Notes: generated by a model not told the origin, from the letters alone. DNA of 64,000 nucleotides from Shewanella subflava (GCF_025971955.1 NZ_JAPDMX010000003.1:336678-400677); one strand, 5' to 3'. Positions 52,019 through 62,301 are shown, counted from the stretch's first letter. Made by a program: numbers and translations.

Positions 52019-52924
52019 TTGAATTCAACCGACTATTCTCCACATCCAATGATTGAGCAGTTTCTTGATGATTTATGGTCATCTAAAGGGTTAAGTGAAA
52101 ATACCTTAGCCTCTTATCGTACAGATTTAGCCCATTTTGAGCGTTATCTCCTTAGCCAAAAATCTTCATTAATTGACGCTGATAGTTTGCTACTCAAAGA
52201 TTATCTGGCTTACCGCTATGAGCAAAAATTTGCCAAAACCAGTACAGCAAGATTAATGAGCAGCCTGAGACGCTTTTATGGATTTTTAGTGATAACTAAG
52301 CAAATAAGCGTTGATCCAACGGCTCTTATTAAATCACCAACACTGGCAAGAAAACTCCCAGATAGCTTATCAGAAGCCCAAGTTGATACCTTGCTTGGTG
52401 AACCCAATATTGATGATCCAATAGAGTGTCGTGATAAAGCCATGTTAGAGCTGTTATATGCAACAGGGTTGAGGGTGACTGAATTAGTAAGTTTAACCAT
52501 GGATCAAATTAGTTTACGCCAAGGTGTGGTCAGGGTGATGGGGAAGGGCGGTAAAGAAAGGTTAGTGCCATTGGGTGAACAAGCAATTGAGGAAATTGAG
52601 CAATATTTGAAAACCGCCCGTCCAGAGTTACTGCACATGAAACCGTCGGATGTGTTATTCCCATCTAAACGCGCTCAGATGATGACTCGGCAAACTTTTT
52701 GGCATCGAATTAAATTATATGCCTCAAGAGCAGGCATCAGTGTGCACTTGTCACCACACACCTTAAGGCATGCGTTTGCGACTCATTTATTAAACCATGG
52801 CGCAGACTTAAGAGTGGTACAGTTGTTATTGGGGCACAGTGATTTATCGACCACACAAATATACACCCATGTAGCCAAAGCAAGGTTACAATTGTTACAT
52901 CAACAGCACCATCCAAGAGGTTAA
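52019..52924 (+). CDS. xerD: Tyrosine recombinase XerD
   Basis: 301 residues. N-terminal SAM-like domain (FLDDLWSSKGLSENTLASYRTDLAHF) and catalytic domain with all active-site residues: Arg in ATGLRVTEL, Lys in GKGGKERL, HxxR in HTLRHAFATHLL, His in LLGHSDLSTT, Tyr in TQIYTHVA. With XerC it resolves chromosome dimers at dif under FtsK control. The start is TTG at 52019 with a weak TTGAG; the ATG at 52049 is possible. Followed by dsbC and recJ, the same order as in E. coli, which separates it from integrases of mobile elements. Confidence 0.93.
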   Translation: MNSTDYSPHPMIEQFLDDLWSSKGLSENTLASYRTDLAHFERYLLSQKSSLIDADSLLLKDYLAYRYEQKFAKTSTARLMSSLRRFYGFLVITKQISVDPTALIKSPTLARKLPDSLSEAQVDTLLGEPNIDDPIECRDKAMLELLYATGLRVTELVSLTMDQISLRQGVVRVMGKGGKERLVPLGEQAIEEIEQYLKTARPELLHMKPSDVLFPSKRAQMMTRQTFWHRIKLYASRAGISVHLSPHTLRHAFATHLLNHGADLRVVQLLLGHSDLSTTQIYTHVAKARLQLLHQQHHPRG

Positions 52925-53047
52925 TGCACTAGGTAGTTTTTGGTTACATTAAAAGGCTATCTCATGGTTGCGTTAATTGTCGTAAATCTGTAAGTTTTGC
53001 ACTTAAAGTCGGGTCTAGTTATGTAACCCGTGTAATTAGGAATCATC

Positions 53048-53770
53048 ATGAAGTTATCCAATGCATTCATTCTTGTCGCCAGTTTACTTGTGCCGGCAAT
53101 GTCACAAGCGGCCTCTACTACTGGCAACCAAAACAGTGAATTGAAACAAAAAATATCTGATATGTTAGGCGTTGAAGTGACAACCATTCAGCCCTCTCCA
53201 ATAAGTGGTTTACAGCAAGTGCTGACCGATCGTGGTGTGCTGTATATCACTGAAGATGGCTCAAAGCTTATTCATGGTAATGTTTATGATTTAAACAACC
53301 GCATGAAAAACTTAACCGAAGCGGCTTTAGCGGGTCCTCGTATTGAAATGCTTAAGTCATTTGAAAAAGACATGTTGGTGTATAAAGCTAAAAATGAAAA
53401 GCATGTGGTCACAGTGTTTACCGATGTAGATTGTGGTTATTGTCGTAAATTGCACAATCAAATGTCAGAATATAATGACTTAGGCATCACAGTTCGCTAT
53501 TTAGCCTATCCTCGCGCAGGTATACCTTCAGCTAATGCTGATGAAATGCAAGCGGTATGGTGTGCAAAAGACCCATTACAAGCCATGACAGATGCGAAAG
53601 CGGGTAAGAATATTCAAGCGGCTTCATGTGATATTGATATCTCTAAGCAGTACCGTTTAGGTATGTCTTTTGGGATTAACGGTACCCCTGCAATGATACT
53701 GGAAGATGGCTCTATGATTCCGGGTTATCAACCACCAGAAAATTTATTGCAGACTATTGAATCTAGATAG
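53048..53770 (+). CDS. dsbC: Periplasmic disulfide isomerase DsbC
   Basis: 240 residues with signal MKLSNAFILVASLLVPAMSQA. N-terminal dimerisation domain (about 25-85), a helical linker, then the thioredoxin-like catalytic domain with active site C-G-Y-C in FTDVDCGYCRKLH, and a cis-Pro at GINGTPAMILEDG. Two further Cys (AVWCAK, AASCDI) form the structural disulfide found in DsbC. It isomerises wrong disulfides, kept reduced by DsbD. Between xerD and recJ as in enterics. A terminator follows. Confidence 0.93.
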   Translation: MKLSNAFILVASLLVPAMSQAASTTGNQNSELKQKISDMLGVEVTTIQPSPISGLQQVLTDRGVLYITEDGSKLIHGNVYDLNNRMKNLTEAALAGPRIEMLKSFEKDMLVYKAKNEKHVVTVFTDVDCGYCRKLHNQMSEYNDLGITVRYLAYPRAGIPSANADEMQAVWCAKDPLQAMTDAKAGKNIQAASCDIDISKQYRLGMSFGINGTPAMILEDGSMIPGYQPPENLLQTIESR

Positions 53771-53778
53771 TAAGCTAA

Positions 53779-53805
53779 AAAAGGTGAGCACAGGCTCACC
53801 TTTTT
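53779..53805 (+). terminator. Terminator between dsbC and recJ
   Basis: Stem AAAAGGTGAGC / GCTCACCTTTT with an ACAG loop and a T run. recJ must then have its own promoter or be read through. Confidence 0.88.
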
Positions 53806-53855
53806 CCTATTCTATAGTTAACATTACATCATCCTCATAGGATCTAAGGTTCGTT

Positions 53856-55580
53856 TTGTCGCATAAAATTATCCGTCGCCCTCAGGTAGATGATTCTCAT
53901 TTACCCGCTTCTTTACCACCGCTATTGAAACAGTTATATGCTCGACGTGGCGTAGGGCAGGATGATTGTGAGCTGGTTTTGGCAAAATTATTACGCCCAG
54001 ACACGATGAAGGGGTTAGACATTGCCGCTAAAATCGTGGCAGACGCAATGCAAAACCAACAAAAGATCCTTATTGTTGGCGACTTTGATGCCGATGGTGC
54101 AACCTCCACCAGTGTGTGTTTACTTGCATTAAAAATGATGGGTGCGACTCAGGTTGATTATCTGATCCCTAACCGCTTTGATTATGGATATGGCTTAAGT
54201 CCTGAAATTGTTGCAGTAGCCCACAGTAAACAAGCGCAATTGCTTATCACCGTTGATAACGGTATTTCATCTATTGATGGAGTCAATGCGGCAAAGGCTT
54301 GTGGTATGCAAGTGGTGGTTACAGACCATCATTTACCTGGTAAAACTTTGCCTAATGCTGATGCAATCGTCAATCCTAATCAACCAGAATGTCAATTTGC
54401 CAGTAAATCCATTGCAGGGGTGGGGGTGGCGTTCTATTTAATGACTGCCATTCGCGCTGAACTGCGCCAGCGAAATTGGTACACATTACAAGGTATAGAG
54501 CAGCCTAATTTAGCGGTGCTGTTAGATATCGTCGCTTTAGGTACAGTGGCTGACGTGGTCTCATTAGACCCTAATAATCGCATTTTAGTGCAGGCTGGGC
54601 TTCAACGGGTGCGCGCTGGGCGATGCCGTCCAGGAATCACCGCCTTATTAGAAGTGGCCAAACGTGACCCGAGTAAAATTGTCGCTGCCGATTTTGGTTT
54701 TGCTGTTGGGCCGAGATTAAATGCAGCAGGGCGTCTTGATGAAATGGCATTAGGGGTCGAAACCTTACTGTGTGACGACATTATGCGCGCAAGGCGAATG
54801 GCGGCTGAATTAGACGGTTTAAATCAGGACCGACGCGATATTGAAGCGGGGATGCAACAAGAGGCGTTAAAAAGTTTACAAGCCATAGCGCTTGATGAAG
54901 CTACATTGCCCTGGGGATTAGCTTTATTTCAGCCAGATTGGCATCAAGGTGTTATTGGCATTTTAGCATCACGTATTAAAGACCGATATCATCGTCCTGT
55001 CATTGCCTTTGCCGATGCTGGCAACGGAGAGATAAAGGGATCAGCACGGTCGGTTAAAGGGCTGCACATGCGAGACGTATTAGAGCGGATTAATACGATG
55101 CACCCAGGTATGATCATTAAGTTTGGTGGCCATGCAATGGCCGCGGGATTATCCTTAAAAGCGGATGCCCTAGATATGTTCAAACAGGTTTATGATGATG
55201 TCGTTCGCGACACATTAGATTATGAGCAACTTACTGGAGAGTTAATGTCCGATGGTGAGTTAGTTGCCGCGAACATGACCTTAGATACCGCCTTTATGCT
55301 GCGTAATGCGGGGCCATGGGGGCAATCATTTGAAGAGCCGTTGTTTGATGGTTTTTTCAATGTAGTACAGCAACGTATTGTCGGCGAAAAACATCTTAAG
55401 CTATTACTGGAAACCGAGTGCGGTCAATTAATGTTAGATGGCATTGCGTTTAATGCTGATATGCAAACTTGGCCAGATGCGACAATTAAACAAGCTCGGG
55501 TGGTTTATAAGTTAGATGTCAATGAGTTTCGAGGCAATCAAACGGTACAACTGATGGTTGAGTATATCGAACCTATGTAG
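53856..55580 (+). CDS. recJ: Single-strand-specific 5'-3' exonuclease RecJ
   Basis: 574 residues. DHH-family motifs: VGDFDADGATSTS (motif I), ITVDNGISS, TDHHLP (the DHH), GVGVAFYLM, and the DHHA1 domain with FGGHAMAAGL. The C-terminal OB fold ends the protein. It degrades single-stranded DNA in recombination and repair. TTG start at 53856 with AAGG upstream (no ATG available). The last gene in the xerD-dsbC-recJ set; in E. coli prfB would follow, but here the next unit is tRNA-Phe on the other strand. Confidence 0.94.
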   Translation: MSHKIIRRPQVDDSHLPASLPPLLKQLYARRGVGQDDCELVLAKLLRPDTMKGLDIAAKIVADAMQNQQKILIVGDFDADGATSTSVCLLALKMMGATQVDYLIPNRFDYGYGLSPEIVAVAHSKQAQLLITVDNGISSIDGVNAAKACGMQVVVTDHHLPGKTLPNADAIVNPNQPECQFASKSIAGVGVAFYLMTAIRAELRQRNWYTLQGIEQPNLAVLLDIVALGTVADVVSLDPNNRILVQAGLQRVRAGRCRPGITALLEVAKRDPSKIVAADFGFAVGPRLNAAGRLDEMALGVETLLCDDIMRARRMAAELDGLNQDRRDIEAGMQQEALKSLQAIALDEATLPWGLALFQPDWHQGVIGILASRIKDRYHRPVIAFADAGNGEIKGSARSVKGLHMRDVLERINTMHPGMIIKFGGHAMAAGLSLKADALDMFKQVYDDVVRDTLDYEQLTGELMSDGELVAANMTLDTAFMLRNAGPWGQSFEEPLFDGFFNVVQQRIVGEKHLKLLLETECGQLMLDGIAFNADMQTWPDATIKQARVVYKLDVNEFRGNQTVQLMVEYIEPM

Positions 55581-55880
55581 CACTTAAAGTGTTGTGGTCT
55601 GCAGACATTGCAGAGCCGTTCTGCTCATCAAGGTCAATCTGTGATCATAGATAACCAAGGGCAAATGCATGATAAAAAGCAGATTGTTATGGTTAATCGA
55701 TATTCTACAATTTAAACATTTAACGCCGTTATCGAGAGTTTTTACAGGCTCAAATCAGCAGTTATGTATTACGATGGATACTAAATTCAGTAAGTCATCA
55801 TTTCAGATACAAAAAAGCCTCGCAATGCGAGGCTTTTTGTTAATCAAGTTATTAGTCGCTTCAAGCCACCAATATAAATA
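55581..55880. other. Intergenic region between recJ and tRNA-Phe
   Basis: 300 bases. Holds the tRNA terminator hairpin at 55811-55838. A plus-strand frame (55669-56013) runs through it and across the tRNA and is judged not coding. Confidence 0.4.
55811..55838 (-). terminator. Terminator of tRNA-Phe
   Basis: Stem AAAAAGCCTCGC / GCGAGGCTTTTT; T-rich on both strands, placed 43 bases after the tRNA 3' end on the minus strand. Confidence 0.85.
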
Positions 55881-55956
55881 TGGTGCCCGAACCCGGAATC
55901 GAACCAGGGACACGAGGATTTTCAATCCTCTGCTCTACCGACTGAGCTATTCGGGC
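55881..55956 (-). tRNA. tRNA-Phe (GAA)
   Basis: 76 nt including an encoded CCA. On the minus strand: acceptor GCCCGAA pairing with TTCGGGC, D-arm AGCTCAGTCGGTAGAGC, anticodon loop TTGAAAA with anticodon GAA, and T-arm CTGGTTCGATTCCGG. It closely follows the gammaproteobacterial tRNA-Phe. Confidence 0.97.
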
Positions 55957-55966
55957 GACGGGGTGC

Positions 55967-55995
55967 AATTTAAGGTTTTATGGTGTTTGAGTCAA
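55967..55995 (-). promoter_or_regulatory. Sigma-70 promoter of tRNA-Phe
   Basis: On the minus strand: -35 TTGACT, a 17-base spacer, -10 TAAATT, then a GC-rich discriminator (GCACCCCGTCG) running directly into the tRNA 5' end. The GC-rich discriminator is the mark of stringently controlled promoters. Confidence 0.7.
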
Positions 55996-56397
55996 CCGTT
56001 TTTTTGCAAATAAATTCATATTTTATTGCATGTGCTGGAATTAAAGCCGTTTCGGCTAACAAATCGACATTTTTACCCGTTAAAATAGGGTCATGTTTAT
56101 GGGGACGCCATAATAAACAGTGATTATGTTTAACAGTGAAAATAGCTTTGCAACAGTAAATATTCTTTTCATTGCCGCTAGCTTTACTGTTTTTTACCTT
56201 TGATGATCTCACTAAATATTATGGTCAAGTTATTGAAAAACAATTATATTATGGTGGTAAGTGAATAATACAGACGATTTTAAATCGGGTGGAATACTAT
56301 TGGTGTAATAGTTTTGCAGTAGTGCGGCGCATATCATCGCAATCAATTCAGCGTCTATTACTCATATAGTTAGTCCATTGCGCCCTTTGTCAGATAC

Positions 56398-56424
56398 AAA
56401 AAAGGCCTCATAAAGAGACCTTTT
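56398..56424 (-). terminator. Terminator after bamD
   Basis: On the minus strand: stem AAAGGTCTC / GAGGCCTTT (one G-T pair) with a five-base loop and a T run. Confidence 0.85.
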
Positions 56425-56439
56425 AATATCACTAAATCG

Positions 56440-57201
56440 TTAGTTACTGACTAATTCGTTATTTGGAAAGTTAGCTTTCATCACAGTTAAGGTATTTTCT
56501 CTTAACTGTTCTTGGCCTAATTCTTCATATGCCACAGCCATAATTTCAAGGGCGGATTCAGCTTCAGGAGTACCAGGGAATTTTTCTAATACCGTTTGTG
56601 CACGAACTGCTGCTGCGCTCCAAGCGTTCATCTTGATGTAGTATTTTGCTACATTAATTGAATAACGCGCTAAGCGGTTTTTTAGATACTGCATACGTCG
56701 TTGGGCATCTGCGGCATATTTGCTGTTTGGATAGCTTTTGATCATGCGATCGAAGTCTTTAAATGCTTCTTCAGCGTTTTTAGGGTCACGATCTGTACGA
56801 TCAATATTCATCATATCGTGAAATAAATAACTATCTGCCTGCATATTTGTTAAACCACGCATATAATACACGTAATCAATATTGGGATGAGTTGGGTTTA
56901 AACGTAAAAAACGGTCTATATTGGCTAGACCAGAAGCAACATCATCCATTTTGTAATAAGCAAAAATCAGATCTAATTGAGTTTGAGTCTTATGTGGGCC
57001 GAAAGGGTAACGCGAATCTAGCGCTTCTAATGTACGAACCGCTTTTGAGTAGTTTCCTAACTCCATTGATGTTCTAGCTTGTGAATAAAGCATTTCTGGA
57101 GAAGCTTTACTCGCAAACTCGTCATCTTCGGGACTGCTGCTACAAGCCGTTATGGCTACTGAAAGTAATACTAGGGCGGCGCCTTTGGCTAATTTATACA
57201 T
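56440..57201 (-). CDS. bamD: Outer-membrane assembly lipoprotein BamD
   Basis: 253 residues from the ATG at 57201 (a TTG four codons upstream is possible). Lipoprotein signal MYKLAKGAALVLLSVAITAC. Five TPR-like repeats fill the mature part; the family motif ALDSRYPFGPHKTQTQLDLIFAYYKMDD is present. BamD recognises beta-barrel precursors and is an essential part of the BAM complex. It is divergent from rluD across 124 bases, the same arrangement as in E. coli. Confidence 0.94.
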   Translation of the reverse strand: MYKLAKGAALVLLSVAITACSSSPEDDEFASKASPEMLYSQARTSMELGNYSKAVRTLEALDSRYPFGPHKTQTQLDLIFAYYKMDDVASGLANIDRFLRLNPTHPNIDYVYYMRGLTNMQADSYLFHDMMNIDRTDRDPKNAEEAFKDFDRMIKSYPNSKYAADAQRRMQYLKNRLARYSINVAKYYIKMNAWSAAAVRAQTVLEKFPGTPEAESALEIMAVAYEELGQEQLRENTLTVMKANFPNNELVSN

Positions 57202-57325
57202 ACTTGAATTCAATTCTTTTATAAGTTGTGGTTAAGAATTTTTCCATTTCACGGTAAAATAGAAAACATCCGATTGTAACAGATACTACATTCACTTTGG
57301 ACCCCATAAAAGGGGTACGGTTCCT

Positions 57326-58300
57326 ATGACACAAGAGATTAATCTAAAAAGCGAGATAACAGCAACCCAAACAGGGCAAAGAATTGACCAAGCATTGGCC
57401 GCTCTTTTTCCTGATTACTCGCGCACACGCATCAAAGAATGGATTTTATCCGGTGCAGTTACCGTAGACGGTATCATAGTAGACAAGCCTCGGGAAAAGG
57501 TTTTTGAATCTCAGTTAATTGAAATTAATGCAACGCTTGAAGAAGAAGTCCGCGCATTAGCTCAAGATATCGATTTAAATATCGTTTATGAAGATGACCA
57601 CATCATTGTCATCAATAAGCCTGCGGGTTTAGTTGTACATCCTGGTGCTGGTAATGCTGATGGCACATTAATGAATGCATTGTTGCATCATTGTCCAGAT
57701 ATTGAGCATGTTCCACGTGCAGGTATCATTCACCGTTTAGATAAAGACACGACCGGTTTGATGGTCGTGGCTAAAACGGTTGAAGCGCAAACGCATTTGG
57801 TTGCCGCACTTCAAGCTCGCGATATTGTTCGTGAGTATGAAGCCATAGTACAAGGTACTATGACGGCGGGCGGTTCTGTGGATGAACCTATTGATCGTCA
57901 TCCAACTAAACGCGTGCAAATGGCAGTGATAAACGGTGGGCGTCCTTCGGTTACCCATTACCGTGTGGCGGAAAAATTCCGTGCGCATACGCGTCTGCGA
58001 TTACGTCTTGAAACAGGCCGCACTCACCAAATTCGTGTGCATATGGCGCATATTGGTCATGTGTTGGTGGGCGATCCTGTTTATGGTGGTCGTCCTCGTC
58101 CACCTAAAGCGGCAAGCCCTGAATTTTTCGAATTGTTGAAAAACTTTAAACGCCAAGCGTTACATGCAGTCCGTTTAGAGTTAGCTCATCCAATTACCTG
58201 TGAAATCATGAGCTGGCAAGCCCCTATTCCTGAAGATATGGCATTGCTAACCAAGGCTTTACGCATTGATACTGAGCTAAATCCAGTTGAGTATTTATAA
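57326..58300 (+). CDS. rluD: 23S rRNA pseudouridine(1911/1915/1917) synthase RluD
   Basis: 324 residues. N-terminal S4 domain (QRIDQALAALFPDYSRTRIKEWILSGAVTVDG), then the catalytic domain with the Asp in IIHRLDKDTTGLMVVAKT and the RxHQIRVH motif (GRTHQIRVHMAHIGH). It makes the three pseudouridines of helix 69. The following pgeF starts immediately after the stop codon, so they are coupled. Confidence 0.94.
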   Translation: MTQEINLKSEITATQTGQRIDQALAALFPDYSRTRIKEWILSGAVTVDGIIVDKPREKVFESQLIEINATLEEEVRALAQDIDLNIVYEDDHIIVINKPAGLVVHPGAGNADGTLMNALLHHCPDIEHVPRAGIIHRLDKDTTGLMVVAKTVEAQTHLVAALQARDIVREYEAIVQGTMTAGGSVDEPIDRHPTKRVQMAVINGGRPSVTHYRVAEKFRAHTRLRLRLETGRTHQIRVHMAHIGHVLVGDPVYGGRPRPPKAASPEFFELLKNFKRQALHAVRLELAHPITCEIMSWQAPIPEDMALLTKALRIDTELNPVEYL

Positions 58301-59050
58301 ATGCTAATACCCGATTGGCCTTTACCTCTTAATGTCGCTATTGCGTTTACAGATCGTCACGGTGGCTGTAGTTTGCCGCCTTTTGACAGTTTAAACCTTG
58401 GGCTACATGTTGGAGATTTACCCAAACGGGTAAAGGCAAATCGTGAGCAACTTGTTTCAGTATTGCATTTACCCAACGAGCCATTATGGTTAGAGCAGGT
58501 GCACGGTGTAGAGGTGGTGTCATTTTCAGACATAGCCTTTAACGCTGAAATGGATCAACCAGTGCCAGTTGCTGATGGCAGTTATGCTAATCAATATGGG
58601 CAAGTGTGCGCGGTAATGACTGCAGACTGCTTGCCGATTTTGTTGTGTGATAAACAAGGTCAACAAGTGGCAGCAGTCCATGCTGGATGGCGTGGTTTAT
58701 GTGCGGGGATTATCGAACAAGCCGTTAAGCGATTCTCTGTGCCAGCATCTGAGTTAATTGCCTGTCTTGGCCCGGCCATAGGCCCCAAAATGTTTGAAGT
58801 TGGCGCGGAAGTGAAAAGCGCGTTTGTGGCGCAACAATCCGCAGCATCAAATTGCTTTATTGCGCAAACGGGTGCAAATGATAAATATTTAGCTGACATT
58901 GTTGGTTTAGCAAAATTGCGTTTAGCAGGGCTAGGGGTCAATTGTGTATACAGTGTTGATGAATGTACCATGTCTAATCCTAATTACTTCTCATATCGCC
59001 GAGAAAAACAGACCGGCAGAATGGCCTCATTAATCTGGCTGAAGTCCTAG
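58301..59050 (+). CDS. pgeF: Peptidoglycan editing factor PgeF (YfiH)
   Basis: 249 residues, laccase-domain (DUF152) protein. The three metal ligands are visible: His in LEQVHGVEV, Cys in TADCLPILL, and His in AAVHAGWRGL. Once called polyphenol oxidase; now known as a cytoplasmic hydrolase that removes wrongly added residues (Ser/Gly in place of Ala) from UDP-MurNAc precursors. Starts directly after the rluD stop (TAA-ATG). Confidence 0.9.
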   Translation: MLIPDWPLPLNVAIAFTDRHGGCSLPPFDSLNLGLHVGDLPKRVKANREQLVSVLHLPNEPLWLEQVHGVEVVSFSDIAFNAEMDQPVPVADGSYANQYGQVCAVMTADCLPILLCDKQGQQVAAVHAGWRGLCAGIIEQAVKRFSVPASELIACLGPAIGPKMFEVGAEVKSAFVAQQSAASNCFIAQTGANDKYLADIVGLAKLRLAGLGVNCVYSVDECTMSNPNYFSYRREKQTGRMASLIWLKS

Positions 59051-59106
59051 TCTGTTTTTATTGTATAAAAAAGTTGCACTTTTTATATCAGTTAATGGTT
59101 TATACG

Positions 59107-59135
59107 CTTGAAATTGTCTATTTATGCCCCCATCT
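59107..59135 (+). promoter_or_regulatory. Sigma-32 heat-shock promoter of clpB
   Basis: -35 CTTGAAA (59107-59113), a 14-base spacer and -10 CCCCATCT (59128-59135) match the sigma-32 consensus CTTGAAA / CCCCATnT. The clpB ATG lies 60 bases downstream. Confidence 0.85.
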
Positions 59136-59195
59136 TTTACGTAACAGAATATCCATAGTGGATATCCATTTTATGTATCAGATGTAGGAGGTTAT

Positions 59196-61769
59196 ATGAG
59201 GCTCGATCGTATGACTAATAAGTTTCAAATTGCCATTTCTGATGCGCAGTCATTAGCATTAGGGCGGGATCATCAATTTATTGAACCTATCCATTTAATG
59301 ATGGCACTGCTTAACCAAGATTCTGGCTCAATTCATCCTTTATTAACCCAAGCGGGCATTCGTGTCAGTGCGTTGCGCTCGTCACTCAGCCAAGAGTTAG
59401 AACGATTTCCACAAGTGGACGGTACTGGCGGAGATGTGCAGTTATCGCAGGGGCTTATTCGCCTTTTAAACTTGTGCGATAAGTTGGCGCAAAAGCGCAA
59501 AGACAAATACATTTCATCTGAATTATTTATTCTGGCAGCCCTAGAAGGGAGTGATCCATTAGCCAAAGCCTTAAAAGATGCTGGCGCGTCAAAAGAGTTG
59601 ATGGAAAAAACCATCGAACAAGTTCGTGGCGGTCAAAAAGTGGATGACCCAAATGCTGAAGATCAACGTCAGGCATTGAAAAAATTTACTGTCGATTTAA
59701 CTGAGCGAGCAGAGCAGGGTAAGTTAGATCCCGTCATTGGCCGCGATGATGAAATTCGTCGCACGATTCAGGTTTTACAACGTCGCAGTAAAAACAATCC
59801 GGTATTAATTGGTGAGCCTGGTGTCGGTAAAACGGCAATTGTTGAAGGTTTAGCGCAGCGCATTGTGAATGGTGAAGTCCCTGAGGGGATCAAAAACAAG
59901 CGTGTGCTTTCTTTAGATATGGGCTCATTGATTGCGGGTGCAAAATATCGTGGTGAATTTGAAGAACGTTTAAAAGCGGTACTCAATGAATTATCTCAAG
60001 AAGAAGGCCAGGTCATTCTATTTATAGATGAGTTACACACCATGGTGGGTGCTGGTAAAGGCGAAGGCGCTATGGATGCAGGTAATATGTTAAAGCCTGC
60101 TTTAGCTCGAGGGGATTTACATTGTGTTGGTGCAACGACTCTAGATGAATATCGTCAGTATATTGAAAAAGATGCTGCGCTTGAACGCCGTTTTCAAAAA
60201 GTGATAGTGGATGAGCCCAGCGTTGAAGATACCATCGCTATATTACGTGGTTTGAAAGAACGTTATGAATTACATCATCACGTTGAAATTACCGATCCGG
60301 CAATTGTCGCTGCGGCGAGTATGTCGCACCGATATATTTCAGATCGAAAACTGCCAGATAAAGCCATCGATTTAATTGATGAAGCCGCATCAAGCATCCG
60401 TATGCAGATTGACTCAAAACCAGAATCGTTAGACCGGCTTGAGCGACGTGCAATCCAATTGAAATTGGAAGAGCAAGCTTTGTCCAAAGAAACCGATGAT
60501 GCTAGCCGTAAACGTTTAGATCATTTGCAGCTTGAACTAAAAGACGTTGAATCTAAAGCATCGGAGCTGAACGAAATTTGGCATACAGAAAAAGCCGCCT
60601 TGGCCGGTACTCAGCATATTAAAGCTGATTTAGAACAGGCCAGGATGGACATGGATGTAGCTCGGCGCGCTGGCGATTTAACACGAATGTCAGAGCTACA
60701 ATACGGCCGTATTCCAGAGCTTGAAAAACAGTTAGATTTAGCCTCTCAAGCTGAAATGCAAGATATGACTTTGTTACGCAACAAAGTGACCGACGTTGAA
60801 ATTGCCGAGGTATTATCTAAAGCGACAGGTATTCCTGTGTCAAAAATGCTTGAAGGCGAGCGCGAAAAACTGTTGCATATGGAAGCCGCATTACATGAGC
60901 GTGTTATTGGGCAAAATGAAGCCGTTGATGCAGTATCAAATGCTATTCGTCGAAGCAGAGCAGGACTTGCCGATCCGCAGCGTCCTATCGGATCGTTTTT
61001 ATTCCTAGGGCCAACGGGGGTAGGTAAAACAGAGCTATGTAAATCATTGGCGAAGTTTTTGTTTGATACTGAATCCGCATTAGTCCGTATCGATATGTCT
61101 GAGTTTATGGAGAAGCATACCGTATCAAGACTCGTTGGTGCACCTCCAGGTTACGTAGGTTATGAAGAAGGCGGATATTTAACAGAAGCCGTGCGGCGTA
61201 AGCCATATTCGGTCATCCTATTAGATGAGGTTGAGAAAGCGCACCCAGATGTCTTTAATATTTTGCTACAGGTATTAGATGATGGACGCCTAACTGATGG
61301 TCAAGGTCGTACCGTGGATTTCAAAAATACCGTCATTATCATGACATCGAACTTAGGATCTGACCGTATTCAAGAAAGCTTCGGCATGGTGAGTTATGAT
61401 GAGATGAAGCAAAGTGTCATGAACGTTGTGATGCAAAACTTCCGTCCTGAATTTTTGAATCGTGTCGATGAATCGGTTGTTTTCCATCCTCTTGATGCCA
61501 ATAACATCAAGCATATTGCCAGTATTCAAATTGAATTGCTGCGTAAGCGCTTAACTGAGAAAGATTTTGATCTACAGGTATCAGATCAAGCGCTGACATT
61601 AATTGCAGAAGCTGGATTTGACCCCGTCTATGGTGCTCGACCACTTAAACGGGCGTTGCAACAAGAAGTGGAAAACCCATTAGCGCAAAAACTACTACGA
61701 GGGCAGTTAATTCCCGGTCAATTGATACGAGTTGATGTTGAGGAGGGGCAATTGGTGTTTTTACAATAA
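59196..61769 (+). CDS. clpB: Disaggregase chaperone ClpB
   Basis: 857 residues, exactly the E. coli length. N-terminal Clp-N repeats ([22 protein letters not shown]), first AAA+ domain with Walker A GEPGVGKT, a coiled-coil middle domain (about 410-530), second AAA+ domain with Walker A GPTGVGKT, and the C-terminal D2-small region. It works with DnaK to pull proteins out of aggregates. GGAGG precedes the ATG; regulated by the sigma-32 promoter upstream. An internal start for the short ClpB form is not obvious. Confidence 0.97.
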   Translation: MRLDRMTNKFQIAISDAQSLALGRDHQFIEPIHLMMALLNQDSGSIHPLLTQAGIRVSALRSSLSQELERFPQVDGTGGDVQLSQGLIRLLNLCDKLAQKRKDKYISSELFILAALEGSDPLAKALKDAGASKELMEKTIEQVRGGQKVDDPNAEDQRQALKKFTVDLTERAEQGKLDPVIGRDDEIRRTIQVLQRRSKNNPVLIGEPGVGKTAIVEGLAQRIVNGEVPEGIKNKRVLSLDMGSLIAGAKYRGEFEERLKAVLNELSQEEGQVILFIDELHTMVGAGKGEGAMDAGNMLKPALARGDLHCVGATTLDEYRQYIEKDAALERRFQKVIVDEPSVEDTIAILRGLKERYELHHHVEITDPAIVAAASMSHRYISDRKLPDKAIDLIDEAASSIRMQIDSKPESLDRLERRAIQLKLEEQALSKETDDASRKRLDHLQLELKDVESKASELNEIWHTEKAALAGTQHIKADLEQARMDMDVARRAGDLTRMSELQYGRIPELEKQLDLASQAEMQDMTLLRNKVTDVEIAEVLSKATGIPVSKMLEGEREKLLHMEAALHERVIGQNEAVDAVSNAIRRSRAGLADPQRPIGSFLFLGPTGVGKTELCKSLAKFLFDTESALVRIDMSEFMEKHTVSRLVGAPPGYVGYEEGGYLTEAVRRKPYSVILLDEVEKAHPDVFNILLQVLDDGRLTDGQGRTVDFKNTVIIMTSNLGSDRIQESFGMVSYDEMKQSVMNVVMQNFRPEFLNRVDESVVFHPLDANNIKHIASIQIELLRKRLTEKDFDLQVSDQALTLIAEAGFDPVYGARPLKRALQQEVENPLAQKLLRGQLIPGQLIRVDVEEGQLVFLQ

Positions 61770-61791
61770 CCTTTATCTAAACATTCAATAA

Positions 61792-61817
61792 ACAAAGGGA
61801 GCTAAGGCTCCCTTTGT
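61792..61817 (+). terminator. Terminator after clpB
   Basis: Stem ACAAAGGGAGC / GCTCCCTTTGT with a TAAG loop. Confidence 0.75.
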
Positions 61818-61866
61818 CGTATTAATCTGGTTAGATTTTATTTTTGGATCTTCTATTTTAACGGTA

Positions 61867-62301
61867 TTAATTACAAAATAGCCTGACACGTTCAGCATTT
61901 TCAGCTCTAGCGGCTTGTTTATCTTCTTCTGTCATTGCCACATCTTCGCCCGTCACAGGATCTTTTCGGGTAAGTCTATTATAGGTATCGAGTAAACTCA
62001 TGCTGTGCTTTGCGCTTTCGCAAATAGATTCTGCTTGTTTAGCATCTTTTTCTTTTATCAATTTTGCCGACTTAGCTAAATCCGATTCAGGTTCTTTTTC
62101 GGCCGTTTTACGTATTGGGGAAGCCGTACCAATTTTACTGGGTTCAATATCATCACTACTAATACGCTTTGCATCTACACCTTGAGGTGCTTGCTGACTG
62201 TAATGAATCAAGCCATTACTGTCTGTCCAAGTATAAATCGTAGTGGCGAAAGCTGATGGCGCAATCGTCAAGCTAGCTACCAATAAAAGTAAAGGTTTCA
62301 T
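61867..62301 (-). CDS. DUF4124 exported protein
   Basis: 144 residues from the ATG at 62301 (the frame continues four codons further up). Signal MKPLLLLVASLTIAPSAFA, then the DUF4124 core TIYTWTDSNGLIHYSQQAP at residues about 20-38, in which the W and HYSD/HYSQ are conserved. The remainder is charged and helical with two Cys (SICESA, LFCN). Periplasmic, function unknown. It is convergent with clpB and divergent from pssA. Confidence 0.82.
   Translation of the reverse strand: MKPLLLLVASLTIAPSAFATTIYTWTDSNGLIHYSQQAPQGVDAKRISSDDIEPSKIGTASPIRKTAEKEPESDLAKSAKLIKEKDAKQAESICESAKHSMSLLDTYNRLTRKDPVTGEDVAMTEEDKQAARAENAERVRLFCN

Larger units (their letters stand above)
55957..56439. other. Intergenic region between tRNA-Phe and bamD
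   Basis: 483 bases with the tRNA promoter (55967-55995) and the bamD terminator (56398-56424). The minus-strand frame 55970-56212 overlaps the promoter and is not supported. Nothing else seen. Confidence 0.4.

Noticed and set aside
52019..52924. Integrase of a mobile element
   Set aside because: The protein fits XerD and is in the conserved xerD-dsbC-recJ order; no att sites or cargo genes are present.
55669..56013. 114-residue plus-strand frame
   Set aside because: It runs antisense through the whole tRNA-Phe gene and its terminator; an artefact of an open frame.
55970..56212. 80-residue minus-strand frame with four Cys and a GTG start
   Set aside because: It overlaps the tRNA-Phe promoter, lacks a ribosome-binding site, has no recognisable domain and a composition typical of non-coding frames.
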